Of a DNA stretch of 49,302 bases, positions 9,984-18,995 are shown piece after piece. Made by a program: the position numbers and the translations under genes. The stretch lies in contig JAUNUI010000025.1 in NCBI GenBank assembly GCA_030538255.1, forward strand, positions 1-49,302. Reading direction: 5' to 3'. Positions within the stretch are counted from its first letter, which is position 1, and each line of letters begins with the position of its first letter. This stretch comes from Pelistega sp. (GTDB lineage: Bacteria > Pseudomonadota > Gammaproteobacteria > Burkholderiales > Burkholderiaceae_B). The notes under the pieces were generated by a model. That model did no database searches. It saw only the letters and a program-made list of their open reading frames with translations, and was not told where the DNA came from.

Positions 9984-10013
9984 GCTGATTTAATTAAGCC
10001 AATTTAAATCAGC
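9984..10013 (+). promoter_or_regulatory. Hairpin between cysH and cysD
   Basis: A 10-bp perfect inverted repeat, GCTGATTTAA (9984-9993) and TTAAATCAGC (10004-10013), with a 10-nt loop lies about 38 nt before cysD. It lacks a T-run, so an mRNA-processing or stability element within the operon is more likely than a terminator. Confidence 0.4.
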
Positions 10014-10051
10014 CTCAAGAACAAATTTTAAAATTAAACAAAGATTAAACT

Positions 10052-10966
10052 ATGAGTATCCAAAACAAACATCTTAATGATTTAGAAGCCGAGTCGATTT
10101 ATATTATTCGTGAGGTGATTGCTGAAGCGAAAAATCCAGCACTCTTATTCTCTGGTGGTAAAGACTCAGTTGTGCTCTTAGCGTTGGCGGTGAAGGCTTT
10201 TCAGATTCCAGGACGTCGCTTAGAGTTGCCATTTACCTTAGTGCACGTGGACACGGGCCACAACTATCCTGAAGTGATTGAATTTCGCGATCAGACGGTT
10301 GAGCGCACGGGTGCCAAATTAGTCGTCGGTCATGTTGAAGATTCAATTGCTAAAGGTACGGTAGTTTTACGTCGCGAGACCGACTCTCGTAATGCGGCCC
10401 AAGCCGTTACGCTACTTGAGACAATTGAGGAGCATGGCTTTGATGCGCTGATGGGTGGCGCCCGCCGCGATGAAGAGAAAGCTCGCGCGAAAGAACGTAT
10501 TTTCTCTTTCCGTGACGAATTTGGTCAATGGGATCCTAAGGCACAGCGCCCTGAACTGTGGAGCATCTATAACACGCGCCTACACACCGGTGAGAATATG
10601 CGTGTATTCCCCATCTCGAATTGGACTGAATTGGATATCTGGCAATACATTGAACGTGAACAATTAGCCTTGCCACCGATTTATTTCTCACATCAACGTG
10701 AAATCGTCGAGCGCAATGGTTTACTCGTGCCCGTAACCCCATTAACCCCGAAGAGAGACGGCGAGCAGAGCGAGTTACGCTCAGTGCGTTTCCGTACGGT
10801 CGGCGATATCTCATGTACCTGCCCTGTAGCCAGCAATGCTAGCAATCCACGCGAAATTATTGCGGAAACAGCGACGAGCACGATTTCAGAACGTCGCGCT
10901 ACACGCATGGACGATCAGGTTTCTGAAGCCGCGATGGAAGAACGCAAGAAGGCAGGCTATTTCTAA
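10052..10966 (+). CDS. cysD: Sulfate adenylyltransferase small subunit CysD
   Basis: Catalytic ATP-PPi subunit of ATP sulfurylase, forming APS from ATP and sulfate; works as a complex with the GTPase CysN. The PP-loop signature SGGKDS is at residues 34-39. LVHVDTGHNYPEVIEFRD and GARRDEEKARAKERIFSFRD are hallmark CysD segments, and the C-terminus AMEERKKAGYF is typical. 304 aa, full length. It precedes cysN with a 267-bp gap (10967-11233) in which I see no convincing gene or terminator. Confidence 0.97.
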   Translation: MSIQNKHLNDLEAESIYIIREVIAEAKNPALLFSGGKDSVVLLALAVKAFQIPGRRLELPFTLVHVDTGHNYPEVIEFRDQTVERTGAKLVVGHVEDSIAKGTVVLRRETDSRNAAQAVTLLETIEEHGFDALMGGARRDEEKARAKERIFSFRDEFGQWDPKAQRPELWSIYNTRLHTGENMRVFPISNWTELDIWQYIEREQLALPPIYFSHQREIVERNGLLVPVTPLTPKRDGEQSELRSVRFRTVGDISCTCPVASNASNPREIIAETATSTISERRATRMDDQVSEAAMEERKKAGYF

Positions 10967-11233
10967 GTAAGGCTGAGCAAATAGTGATAAGTGGTAATAG
11001 CTATGCAGGGACTCGTTAGCTTTGATAGTCAAAACAGCGTCTAGCCCCTCAATAAAATAGCATCAGGCACCCATTATCTCACTCAAATTTGCACCCAAGA
11101 GAGGCTATTTAGCCAATAAGGTCGAGAAGAACTGGCAAGAGATTATGAGCATGCGCCTGTCACGATACGCTTCAGAATACATATTCCAAGCACAGACAAG
11201 CATTTTTTATACCGAATTTATTTGAGTTTATCT

Positions 11234-12544
11234 ATGAGTACCGATTCTTTATTACGTTTTATAACCGCAGGTAGTGTGGATGATGGTAAATCAACCCTGA
11301 TTGGCCGCCTATTATTTGATAGTCAAACTTTATTAGCTGACCAGATTGAGAGCCTCTACAAGGGCCAGCGCAGCCAAAATGGCGCACCTGACTTTTCTCT
11401 ACTAACCGATGGTTTAGCCGCTGAGCGTGAGCAAGGCATCACGATTGATGTCGCCTATCGCTATTTCGCTACCCCTAAGCGTAAGTTTATTATTGCCGAT
11501 ACGCCGGGACATGAGCAATACACGCGCAATATGGTGACCGGCGCCTCAACTGCGGATGCGGCGATCATCCTCATTGATGCCACCCGCTTAGATCTGAGCG
11601 TAGAGCCCATCAGCCTATTGACACAAACCAAGCGCCATAGCGCCTTATTAAGCATGCTAGGCACAAAACATATTATTGTTGCGGTCAATAAATTAGACTT
11701 AGTCGATTATGATGAAACTGTCTTTAATCGTATTGTTAAAGCCTATCAGCATCTTGCCGAACACCTGAATCTCAACGATGTACATTTCCTGCCTATTTCA
11801 GCCCTACATGGTGTGAATATGGTGAGCAATAGCGAATATACCCCTTGGTATCAAGGCCCTGCCCTATTGCCATTATTAGAAAGCTTACCAACCCAGCGCA
11901 GTGGTGATGCAGAACATACTGAACAAGCCATCTTCCCAGTACAACGCGTGGCACGCCAAGATGGTAACTCAGCTGATGACTTCCGTGGTTACCAAGGTCG
12001 CCTTGACTCTGGTCGCTTACGTGTTGGCCAAGCTGTTCGCCTGGAACCGAGTGGTCGCAGCAGCACGATTAAAGCCATCTATGGTCCTTCACAAGAGCAA
12101 GACGAAGCGCTTGCTGGTGAGGTTCTCACCGTCACCCTCAATGATGATATTGATATCTCTCGTGGGGATACGATTGTGGATGCTAACAGTCCGCTACAGT
12201 CGACCCAGTTTATTAGCGCTTCACTGGCTTGGATGGATGAGAAACCCTTGAATCTGGCCCGTCGTTATTGGTTAAAGCATGGTAACCAAACCACTTATGC
12301 GAAAATTAAATCCTTAGACTATCTATGGGAGGTCAGCAGCTTAGGACACACGGAAGATGCCGACACCTTGAAGATGAATGATATTGGTCGCGTACATATC
12401 AGCTTGCAGAAACCGATTACCGCTACCTCTTACGAAGATAACCAAGCAAGCGGTGCCTTTATCCTGATTGATGAGGCCACCAACCACACCGTTGCAGCAG
12501 GCATGATTGCGCAGGCTGACGATAGTGGCACATGGGTAATTTAG
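11234..12544 (+). CDS. cysN: Sulfate adenylyltransferase GTPase subunit CysN
   Basis: EF-Tu-like GTPase that drives APS synthesis by CysD. G-box motifs are GSVDDGKST (P-loop), DTPGHEQY (G3) and NKLDLVD (G4), followed by beta-barrel domains. I start at the ATG at 11234 (MSTDSLLRF), not at the in-frame TTG at 11222. The resulting 436 aa is somewhat shorter than E. coli CysN (475) but contains all domains, and there is no CysC fusion at the C-terminus. It is followed by cysJ after 151 bp. Confidence 0.96.
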   Translation: MSTDSLLRFITAGSVDDGKSTLIGRLLFDSQTLLADQIESLYKGQRSQNGAPDFSLLTDGLAAEREQGITIDVAYRYFATPKRKFIIADTPGHEQYTRNMVTGASTADAAIILIDATRLDLSVEPISLLTQTKRHSALLSMLGTKHIIVAVNKLDLVDYDETVFNRIVKAYQHLAEHLNLNDVHFLPISALHGVNMVSNSEYTPWYQGPALLPLLESLPTQRSGDAEHTEQAIFPVQRVARQDGNSADDFRGYQGRLDSGRLRVGQAVRLEPSGRSSTIKAIYGPSQEQDEALAGEVLTVTLNDDIDISRGDTIVDANSPLQSTQFISASLAWMDEKPLNLARRYWLKHGNQTTYAKIKSLDYLWEVSSLGHTEDADTLKMNDIGRVHISLQKPITATSYEDNQASGAFILIDEATNHTVAAGMIAQADDSGTWVI

Positions 12545-12695
12545 CGCTTTCACCGCAAGTAGTTTATAGATTAAGTATCACTATTGCTGCGGACGCTTAT
12601 TAAATAAAGCATCGCTATTTAATGTGCAAGAGGCGTATAGGACTTGATCTTACGCTTTCAACGATTTTTTAGATTTAACCATAGAGAATAATTTC

Positions 12696-14549
12696 ATGTC
12701 ATTTGTTTTACCACCGGAGCTGACACAACAGATCCAACAACTCAATCCGACGCAGCTTGCTTGGGTCTCTGGTTATGCATGGGCTCTGAGTCAGTTTAAT
12801 CAAGCTACTGGCCTTGTTGGCACTACGGCATTAGGAACTCCCGATCAGAACCTACTTGCCTCCTTACCGAATGCACTTGGAACTTCTTTACATGCTAGCT
12901 CTACAGCAGCGGCACCCGCCCGTCGTATATTAATTCTTTCCTGTTCACAAACAGGCAATGCCCGACGTGTAGCCGAACAGCTTTTAGTGAAGCTAGAGAG
13001 CCTAAGTGCTAATGTACGCCTTGTCGCAGCATCCGACTATAAGAGCAAGAGTTTAAGTGAAGAAGATATTGTCCTCGTCGTCACCTCAACACAGGGTGAA
13101 GGCGAGCCACCTGAAGAGGCGGTGCCATTCTATAAGTTTCTTTACAATAAAAAGCCAGCGGATCTAAGTAAAGTGAGCTTTGCTGTCTTAGCGCTTGGTG
13201 ATAGTAGCTATCCAAAATTCTGCCAAGCAGGCAAGGACGTGGATGCGCAGATGAGCCAACTCGGTGCACAACGCTTACTTGCCTTACATGAATGTGATCT
13301 GGACTTCCAAGCTTCAGCTGATCAATGGAATAATACGATTGGCCAAACCCTTAAACCGCTTCTTGATCAAAACAGTACAAGTGCAGCACCAACAGGAGCC
13401 GCAGCACCGGCCAGCACTAGTAGCGCCACACAGCACGTCTTCACTAAAGAAACCCCCTATACAGCTGAGCTTCTTGTACGCCAACGTATTACCACAGAGC
13501 AAGCGAAAGAAGTCGTGCATTATGAGATTGACCTGAGTGACTCAGGTATTCAGTACAACGCTGGAGATGCTTTAGGTATATACTATAAAAACTCAGATGC
13601 TTTGATTGAAGAAATCTTGAGATTAGCTCAAGTTGATGCTCAAGCTAGCGTGAAGAATCATAATGGCGCACAGACCAGTATCTATACTGCTTTGAAAGAG
13701 CACCTCGATATTACCCAAACCACACCGCAATTCGTTCAGCAGTATGCACAACTCTCACAATATGATGAGTTGCTCGATGTGGTGGCGAATAAAGCCGCAC
13801 TGAATGAATATATTGTGAATCGTCCACCAATTATCATTCTGGCTCAATACCCTTATGCCCTTAGCGCACAGCAACTGCATGATCTCTTTAGGCCCTTAAC
13901 CCCACGCCTATATTCAATCGCTAGCGCGCAAGATGAGGTCGGTGAGGAAGTCCATATTACCGTCAGCACCGTGCGCTATGACGATCATGGTCAAGACTAT
14001 CGTGGTGGTGCGAGTGGCTATCTTGCTGATGAGCTAGAAGAAGGTGCTGAAATCAAAGTCTTTATTGAACCCAATAAAAACTTCCGCCTTCCAGAGAATG
14101 GCGATACACCGATTATTATGATTGGCGCAGGTACTGGTATTGCCCCATTTAGATCGTTCATCCAGCAACGCCAAGCCAATGATGACAAAGGCGCTAACTG
14201 GTTAATTTTCGGTAACCAGAAATTCACCGAAGACTTCCTCTACCAACGTGAGTGGATTAAGATTCACAATGCAGGCTACTTGCCAAAGTATGATTTCGCT
14301 TGGTCACGCCAAGGTGAGCAGAAAGTTTATGTTCAACATAAACTTAAGCAAAAATCAGCCGATGTCTGGCAATGGTTACAGAACGGTGCTCATATCTATG
14401 TCTGTGGCGATGCTACACGCATGGCTCGTGATGTGGAAAATACCTTATTAGAGATCATCCGCACCGAAGGCAATTTATCTGAGGATGATGCTGAGGATTA
14501 TCTGAATACTTTACGTGAGGATAAGCGCTATCAACGGGATGTATACTAA
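12696..14549 (+). CDS. cysJ: NADPH-sulfite reductase flavoprotein (alpha) CysJ
   Basis: Electron-input subunit of sulfite reductase: NADPH to FAD to FMN to the CysI hemoprotein. The flavodoxin domain begins near residue 77 (ILILSCSQTGNARRVAEQL, STQGEGEPPEEA, ALGDSSYPKFCQAGKD). An Ala/Ser/Thr linker lies around 225-245, then the FAD domain (RLYSIASAQ) and NADP domain (MIGAGTGIAPFRSFIQQR), ending in the typical KRYQRDVY. 617 aa, full length. Its obligate partner cysI is not next to it but 14 kb downstream, beyond the TA and urea genes. Confidence 0.97.
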   Translation: MSFVLPPELTQQIQQLNPTQLAWVSGYAWALSQFNQATGLVGTTALGTPDQNLLASLPNALGTSLHASSTAAAPARRILILSCSQTGNARRVAEQLLVKLESLSANVRLVAASDYKSKSLSEEDIVLVVTSTQGEGEPPEEAVPFYKFLYNKKPADLSKVSFAVLALGDSSYPKFCQAGKDVDAQMSQLGAQRLLALHECDLDFQASADQWNNTIGQTLKPLLDQNSTSAAPTGAAAPASTSSATQHVFTKETPYTAELLVRQRITTEQAKEVVHYEIDLSDSGIQYNAGDALGIYYKNSDALIEEILRLAQVDAQASVKNHNGAQTSIYTALKEHLDITQTTPQFVQQYAQLSQYDELLDVVANKAALNEYIVNRPPIIILAQYPYALSAQQLHDLFRPLTPRLYSIASAQDEVGEEVHITVSTVRYDDHGQDYRGGASGYLADELEEGAEIKVFIEPNKNFRLPENGDTPIIMIGAGTGIAPFRSFIQQRQANDDKGANWLIFGNQKFTEDFLYQREWIKIHNAGYLPKYDFAWSRQGEQKVYVQHKLKQKSADVWQWLQNGAHIYVCGDATRMARDVENTLLEIIRTEGNLSEDDAEDYLNTLREDKRYQRDVY

Positions 14550-14562
14550 GTAATATATCGAT

Positions 14563-14592
14563 GGCTAAGACCTGTTGAATACAGGCTTAGCC
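14563..14592 (+). terminator. Strong hairpin after cysJ
   Basis: GGCTAAG (14563-14569), one bulged A, CCTGT, loop TGAAT, ACAGG, CTTAGCC (14586-14592): 12 base pairs with one bulge, 13 nt after the cysJ stop. It ends in TCCTTG rather than a T-run, so it may be a weak or Rho-assisted terminator. It marks the present 3' end of the cysHDNJ unit. A second small hairpin, CAGCAC/GTGCTG, lies at 14618-14638. Confidence 0.5.
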
Positions 14593-14727
14593 TCCTTGCC
14601 GATCGAATCTTGCGAACCAGCACAAAAGCTTCGTGCTGCAATCATGTTAGGCATTATGCCAATTATAGTCATATTAGTTGACTCGGTTTTTCAAGAGATC
14701 CTTGCGCCATCGCACTAATACTTGGCG

Positions 14728-15153
14728 TTATGGCAAGGCCTTCCATGGATTGATTATATTTACACCCGCAGCCTCAAAAGGACTCGTGTCGCGGGTAGCA
14801 ACAGTGAGCTTGTGGGTATGAGCAATAGCCGCAATGAATGCATCAGCAGTTTCAATCGCCATACCAGACCTTCGAGATCTAGACAAAATATTCGCATAAG
14901 CCTGCGTACAGGCCATATCAAATGAAAGCACTCGATTGGCGAATAGGGGTAGCAGACGATTTTCTAGGTTCTCTTGCAAGCTATCTCTACGCTTTCCTGC
15001 TGGCATCAGAGCAATGCCCGCACGTAATTCTGCCACCGTAATGACCGACAGATAAAGCGTTTCCACTATTTGTGAATCAAGCCAATCAATCACATGGATA
15101 TTCGGCGCTTGGCGCTGAGGCTCTGAAATGACATTCGTATCGAGTAAAATCAT
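14728..15153 (-). CDS. fitB: PIN-domain toxin, FitB/VapC family
   Basis: Predicted Mg-dependent ribonuclease toxin of a type II toxin-antitoxin pair. The acidic PIN residues are visible in MILLDTNVISE (Asp5), VAELRAG (Glu) and AIETADAFIAAIA (Glu and Asp), with a further Asp in ATRDTSPFEAAG near the C-terminus. NPWKALP at the C-terminus resembles FitB-type proteins. 141 aa, normal length. Its start overlaps the end of the antitoxin by 4 bp, the usual coupled arrangement. It lies convergent with cysJ at the junction between the cys genes and the urea block. Confidence 0.88.
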   Translation of the reverse strand: MILLDTNVISEPQRQAPNIHVIDWLDSQIVETLYLSVITVAELRAGIALMPAGKRRDSLQENLENRLLPLFANRVLSFDMACTQAYANILSRSRRSGMAIETADAFIAAIAHTHKLTVATRDTSPFEAAGVNIINPWKALP

Positions 15154-15407
15154 TCAAAACTCTCTGCACGAGCAATAGACTTAATACGTGCGCTTTCAAT
15201 TAAGGCGTGTTCTTCATCAGAAAGACCACCAAGCTCACGATTCATATTAGCCAATAAAGAGCCGAGTTTTATACGCCCCTCTGGCTTAGCTGCTTGCACT
15301 AAGATGGCGCGAATTTCGGCCTCAGTGCTACGACCATTTTGAGCGGCTTGAATTCGAATGGCGCGATGCACTTCATCAGGCAGATTTCTTACTGTTACAT
15401 TTGCCAT
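15150..15407 (-). CDS. fitA: Ribbon-helix-helix antitoxin, FitA/VapB family
   Basis: DNA-binding antitoxin with an N-terminal ribbon-helix-helix (MANVTVRNLPDEVHRAIRIQAAQNGRST, written here only as its beginning and end: MANVTVRN to GRST) and a C-terminal toxin-binding tail. I choose ATG 15407 because GGAG lies 8 nt upstream; an in-frame GTG sits at 15416. 85 aa. It should neutralise the PIN toxin encoded downstream and repress its own promoter through the inverted repeat at 15427-15462. Confidence 0.86.
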   Translation of the reverse strand: MANVTVRNLPDEVHRAIRIQAAQNGRSTEAEIRAILVQAAKPEGRIKLGSLLANMNRELGGLSDEEHALIESARIKSIARAESFE

Positions 15408-15426
15408 TGTATACACTCCATATAAC

Positions 15427-15470
15427 TGCTATCAATGCAATCATTATATATTATTGATGGCATGTTTCAA
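15427..15470 (-). promoter_or_regulatory. Promoter and FitA-type operator of the TA operon
   Basis: A -10 TATAAT (complement of 15443-15448) is spaced 16 nt from TTGAAA (complement of 15465-15470). Flanking and interleaved are half-sites TGCTATCA (15427-15434) and TGATGGCA (15455-15462), an inverted repeat with one mismatch. From memory, TGCTATCA is the half-site bound by gonococcal FitA. The placement over the -10 and spacer fits autorepression. Confidence 0.55.
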
Positions 15471-15616
15471 GCTTTCAAAAGTAATAAGCGTGACCTTAGC
15501 TAAGTAAGCTACAGCTTCTTCAACCTTACTTTTTTACCTTAACAACTTAAGCCACAACACCAGCCAACAAGAGCTTAATTCAAAAGCAGCACGCTGTGCC
15601 TCTCCTACAAATATGT

Positions 15617-15662
15617 TGCACCGCCATCGCACAATGCTTCATTTCTGAACTGTATTTGCACC
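15617..15662 (+). promoter_or_regulatory. Candidate NtrC enhancer half-sites upstream of urtA
   Basis: TGCACC occurs at 15617-15622 and again at 15657-15662, exactly 40 bp apart, which is close to four helical turns. They lie roughly 100-150 bp upstream of the sigma-54 promoter. TGCACC is half of the NtrC consensus TGCACC-N5-GGTGCA; the second halves are poorly conserved here. The rest of 15471-15760 shows no gene. Confidence 0.35.
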
Positions 15663-15763
15663 ACTTTTAAACATCAACCATGCTTTACAAGTGTGCATGT
15701 CCTTTCGTCTCCTCGCCTACTCTCCTCCTAAATTGCCCTCTTAAATTAGTACTGAAGATTTTT

Positions 15764-15778
15764 TGGCACGCTTTTTGC
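15764..15778 (+). promoter_or_regulatory. Sigma-54 (RpoN) promoter of urtABCDE
   Basis: TGGCACG-CTTT-TTGC, with GG at 15765-15766 and GC at 15777-15778, keeps the invariant -24/-12 spacing and matches the sigma-54 consensus TGGCACG-N4-TTGC at every fixed position. It lies 43 bp before the urtA start and should start transcription near 15790. Nitrogen-limitation control of urea uptake and urease is the direct implication. Confidence 0.8.
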
Positions 15779-15821
15779 TTAATGAAAAATGTAGTTCCCA
15801 TTTACTCGGAGGTTTATTCAA

Positions 15822-17084
15822 ATGAAACGTCGTACTTCTCTTAAACTCATCACTTGTGCTGTCGCTCTTGCTTTCACTCCAATGGCATTTGCCAATACCA
15901 TCGATCCTGCCAAACCACCGATTAAAGTGGGCATCCTCCACTCACTATCAGGCACCATGGCGATTTCTGAAACGGCCTTGAAAAATATCGCCTTAATGGA
16001 AATTGAGGCGATTAATAAGGAGGGCGGAGTCAATGGCCATAAGCTGGAGGCCGTAGTGGTTGACCCCGCCTCAAACTGGCCACTATTTGCCGAGAAAGCG
16101 CGCGAGCTACTCAGCAAAGATAAGGTATCCGTGGTCTTTGGTTGCTGGACTTCCGTATCACGTAAATCAGTCTTGCCAGTATTTGAAGAATTAAATGGTT
16201 TACTCTTCTACCCTGTTCAATATGAAGGAGAAGAGATGTCACGCAATATCTTCTACACTGGTGCAGCACCGAATCAACAGGCAATTCCAGCACTTGAGTA
16301 CTTAATGAGTGAAGAAGGTGGTGGCTATCAACGCTTTGTCTTGCTAGGCACTGACTATGTCTACCCTCGTACCACCAATAAAATCTTGCGCTCTTTCTTG
16401 CATAGCAAAGGGGTTAAAGATGATGCCATTATGGAGACTTACACGCCTTTCGGCCATGCCGATTACCAAACCATTGTCGGACAGATTAAGACCTTCGCTC
16501 AGGATGGCAAAACTGCAGTGATTTCCACCATCAACGGTGACTCGAATGTGCCCTTCTATAAGGAGTTGGGCAATGCCGGTATTCAGGCTAGCGAAATTCC
16601 CGTGATTGCTTTCTCAGTGGGTGAAGAAGAGCTACGTGGCGTAGATACCAAACCCTTGGTCGGTCATCTAGCAGCATGGAACTACTTTATGTCGGTCGAC
16701 AACCCAGAGAATCAAAAGTTCAAATCTCAATGGTCTGAGTACGCCACCGCACAAAAATTGCCTGGTGCTGATAAGCCCTTAAGCAATGACCCGATGGAAG
16801 CCACGGTAATTGGTCTACGCATGTGGAAAGCGGCGGTAGAGAAAGCGGGCACAACTGATGTGGACGCTGTACGTACAGCGATGATCGGTCAGAAAGTCAA
16901 GTCTCCAAGCGGCTTTGAGATGGAGATGGGTAGCAATCACCACCTTTATAAACCCGTCATGATTGGTGAGATCCGCGAGGATGGTCAATTCGATGTAGTG
17001 TGGCAAACCGATAAGCCAATTCGTGCTCAACCTTGGAGTCCCTATATTGAGGGCAACCAAGGCAAAGCTGACGAAGTGAAATAA
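15822..17084 (+). CDS. urtA: Urea ABC transporter substrate-binding protein UrtA
   Basis: Periplasmic urea-binding protein. It has a signal peptide (about residues 1-24, cleaved after MAFA) and then KVGILHSLSGTMAISET, the standard UrtA entry; VFGCWTSVSRKSVLPVFEE and LLFYPVQYEGEE are further UrtA signatures that separate it from amide- and amino-acid-binding relatives. 420 aa, with a strong CGGAGG ribosome-binding site. It is the first gene behind the sigma-54 promoter. A 148-bp gap with a possible hairpin separates it from urtB, consistent with extra production of the binding protein. Confidence 0.96.
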   Translation: MKRRTSLKLITCAVALAFTPMAFANTIDPAKPPIKVGILHSLSGTMAISETALKNIALMEIEAINKEGGVNGHKLEAVVVDPASNWPLFAEKARELLSKDKVSVVFGCWTSVSRKSVLPVFEELNGLLFYPVQYEGEEMSRNIFYTGAAPNQQAIPALEYLMSEEGGGYQRFVLLGTDYVYPRTTNKILRSFLHSKGVKDDAIMETYTPFGHADYQTIVGQIKTFAQDGKTAVISTINGDSNVPFYKELGNAGIQASEIPVIAFSVGEEELRGVDTKPLVGHLAAWNYFMSVDNPENQKFKSQWSEYATAQKLPGADKPLSNDPMEATVIGLRMWKAAVEKAGTTDVDAVRTAMIGQKVKSPSGFEMEMGSNHHLYKPVMIGEIREDGQFDVVWQTDKPIRAQPWSPYIEGNQGKADEVK

Positions 17085-17127
17085 GTTATACGTCAGTCTT
17101 CATAATCGTCAGCATTCAAGCGGCTAA

Positions 17128-17191
17128 TCACTTAGTTCGGCGTTATAAATTGTACGCATTTCGTCTAAATTTACTCACCATGACTAAGTGA
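17128..17191 (+). promoter_or_regulatory. Inverted repeat between urtA and urtB
   Basis: TCACTTAGT (17128-17136) pairs perfectly with ACTAAGTGA (17183-17191), 9 bp with a 46-nt loop. It could form an mRNA stem that protects the upstream urtA message or dampens read-through. No T-run follows. Confidence 0.3.
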
Positions 17192-17232
17192 TAAGCACTT
17201 GATAATTGATGCCACAGACCACAGGAAAGTTC

Positions 17233-18990
17233 ATGTTTACTCACCATCGCTTATTGTTTCAAAATACGCTTCTCACTCTGGCCATGTTTTTCCTTGCCTG
17301 CTCTATGGCGCTTGCTACACCCTTGCAAGCCTCAGATACCTTAGGGCTTAGTCAAGGAGGATTTGCACAAAAGCGTGAAGTCATTGAGATACTCGCCCAA
17401 AGTGATGATCCTAAAGCCATACAAATCTTACAGGCCTTACAAGCAGGCAAGGCATATGCTAATAGTGAACATCCACTCCTTATTCAAGAAACGCAAGGCT
17501 ATATAGATCCCTTTAAGGAAGACCCCTTTAATGCCAAGATAGTTTCAACTGAAAACAAATCACTTAAACCAATCGTTCTGAATAATAATTTGCGTCGTTT
17601 ACTACAAGCGGCGATTGCCCAGTTTGACCTTGTTGCGCCTGAATTAAACACTCGTCAGAAGGCAGTTGAAAATCTTTTGCGCCAGCCAGCACAAGCACCG
17701 CTACACTTAGTCCAAAGTGCCATCACACAAGAAAGTGATCTGGGCTTAAAAGAGCAATTACGCTTACTTGAGGCATTTGCACTAGTACAGCTTGTGCAGA
17801 ATACAGGCAGTGTGACGAAAGCAAGTAGCACTCCATCCTCAAGCACCGCTGAGCAAGCCAAGCACGAACATATCAGCCGTGCTGAGCCTACGTTCAACAA
17901 CCATCAGCAAATCAGTACCGAACAACTCAGTAATGCCGTAGAACGCATTGCTGACTCAAACCATACCCAAGCACTCAGCACCCTAAATCAACTTGACAGT
18001 ACGATAAACCCAGAATCAACACTGGGTCAGGCGATTACTCATGGCATTGAACAGATCGAAAAGAAACAAGCGTATGCCAAGCTCGCCAACAATCTCTTTA
18101 GTGGTTTAAGCTTAGGCAGTATCCTCCTCTTAGCTGCACTAGGCTTGGCTGTGATCTACGGTCTGATTGGTGTTATCAATATGGCGCATGGTGAGTTCCT
18201 CATGTTAGGTGCCTATGCGACCTATCTGACACAGAATTTCTTTCGTGCCTATTTACCGCAATACCAGGATTACTACTTGCTAATGGCTTTGCCCACAGCA
18301 TTCGTCCTCACTGCACTGATTGGTCTCTTGATTGAATGGCTGATTATTCGTCATCTCTATGGACGTCCATTGGAAAGCCTACTCGCCACATTTGGCTTAA
18401 GTTTAGTGATGATGCAAGCAGTGCGAATAATATTTGGTGCACAGAATGTTGAAGTGGCTAATCCTTCTTGGTTAAGTGGTTCTTTTGCGCCTTTTTCACA
18501 AAGCTTACCTGATTTTATTGTGCCCTATAACCGCTTAATTATTTTAGGCTTCTCCTTATGCGTAGTACTGGTGCTCTACCTCTTAATCAATCGCACACGC
18601 CTGGGCTTATTTATTCGTGCCGTCACGCAAAACCGTGGCATGGCCTCATGTGTCGGCATTAAAACCCGAAAGATTGATGCCTATGCCTTTGCGCTTGGGG
18701 CCGGGATTGCAGGCCTTGGTGGTGTCGCCCTCTCACAGATTGGCAATGTCGGACCGGACTTAGGTCAAGCTTATATTATCGACTCCTTCATGGCCGTTGT
18801 TCTCGGTGGTGTAGGTCAGTTGATCGGCACGGTGATTGGGGCATTTGGCTTAGGTATTATCAGCAAGCTTGGAGAGCCGTTAGTCGGTGCCGTTCTTATC
18901 AAGATCATTATTCTTCTGATGATTATCGTGTTTATTCAGAAACGTCCTCAAGGTCTTTTTGCCCTGAAGGGCCGTAGTGCGGAGGCTTAA
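17233..18990 (+). CDS. urtB: Urea ABC transporter permease UrtB
   Basis: Inner-membrane permease of the branched-chain/urea (LivH-like) family. I take ATG 17233 because AGGAAAG lies just upstream; upstream TTG/ATG codons at 17206/17209 would add nine residues before the signal peptide. The order is a signal peptide, a roughly 250-residue periplasmic region beginning AQKREVIEILAQSDDPKAIQ that is normal for UrtB, then the transmembrane part from about residue 290 (LGLAVIYGLIGVINMAHGE). A Ser/Thr/Gln-rich stretch around 190-260 makes the protein 585 aa, longer than most UrtB. Its last codons are the start of a tandem duplication that continues into urtC. Confidence 0.93.
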   Translation: MFTHHRLLFQNTLLTLAMFFLACSMALATPLQASDTLGLSQGGFAQKREVIEILAQSDDPKAIQILQALQAGKAYANSEHPLLIQETQGYIDPFKEDPFNAKIVSTENKSLKPIVLNNNLRRLLQAAIAQFDLVAPELNTRQKAVENLLRQPAQAPLHLVQSAITQESDLGLKEQLRLLEAFALVQLVQNTGSVTKASSTPSSSTAEQAKHEHISRAEPTFNNHQQISTEQLSNAVERIADSNHTQALSTLNQLDSTINPESTLGQAITHGIEQIEKKQAYAKLANNLFSGLSLGSILLLAALGLAVIYGLIGVINMAHGEFLMLGAYATYLTQNFFRAYLPQYQDYYLLMALPTAFVLTALIGLLIEWLIIRHLYGRPLESLLATFGLSLVMMQAVRIIFGAQNVEVANPSWLSGSFAPFSQSLPDFIVPYNRLIILGFSLCVVLVLYLLINRTRLGLFIRAVTQNRGMASCVGIKTRKIDAYAFALGAGIAGLGGVALSQIGNVGPDLGQAYIIDSFMAVVLGGVGQLIGTVIGAFGLGIISKLGEPLVGAVLIKIIILLMIIVFIQKRPQGLFALKGRSAEA

Positions 18991-18995
18991 TTACC

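Noticed and set aside
11145-11225. 26-codon ORF (MSMRLSRYAS...) ending 8 nt before the cysN ATG as a possible leader peptide
   Set aside because: No convincing ribosome-binding site, no cysteine run or terminator fold that would suggest attenuation.
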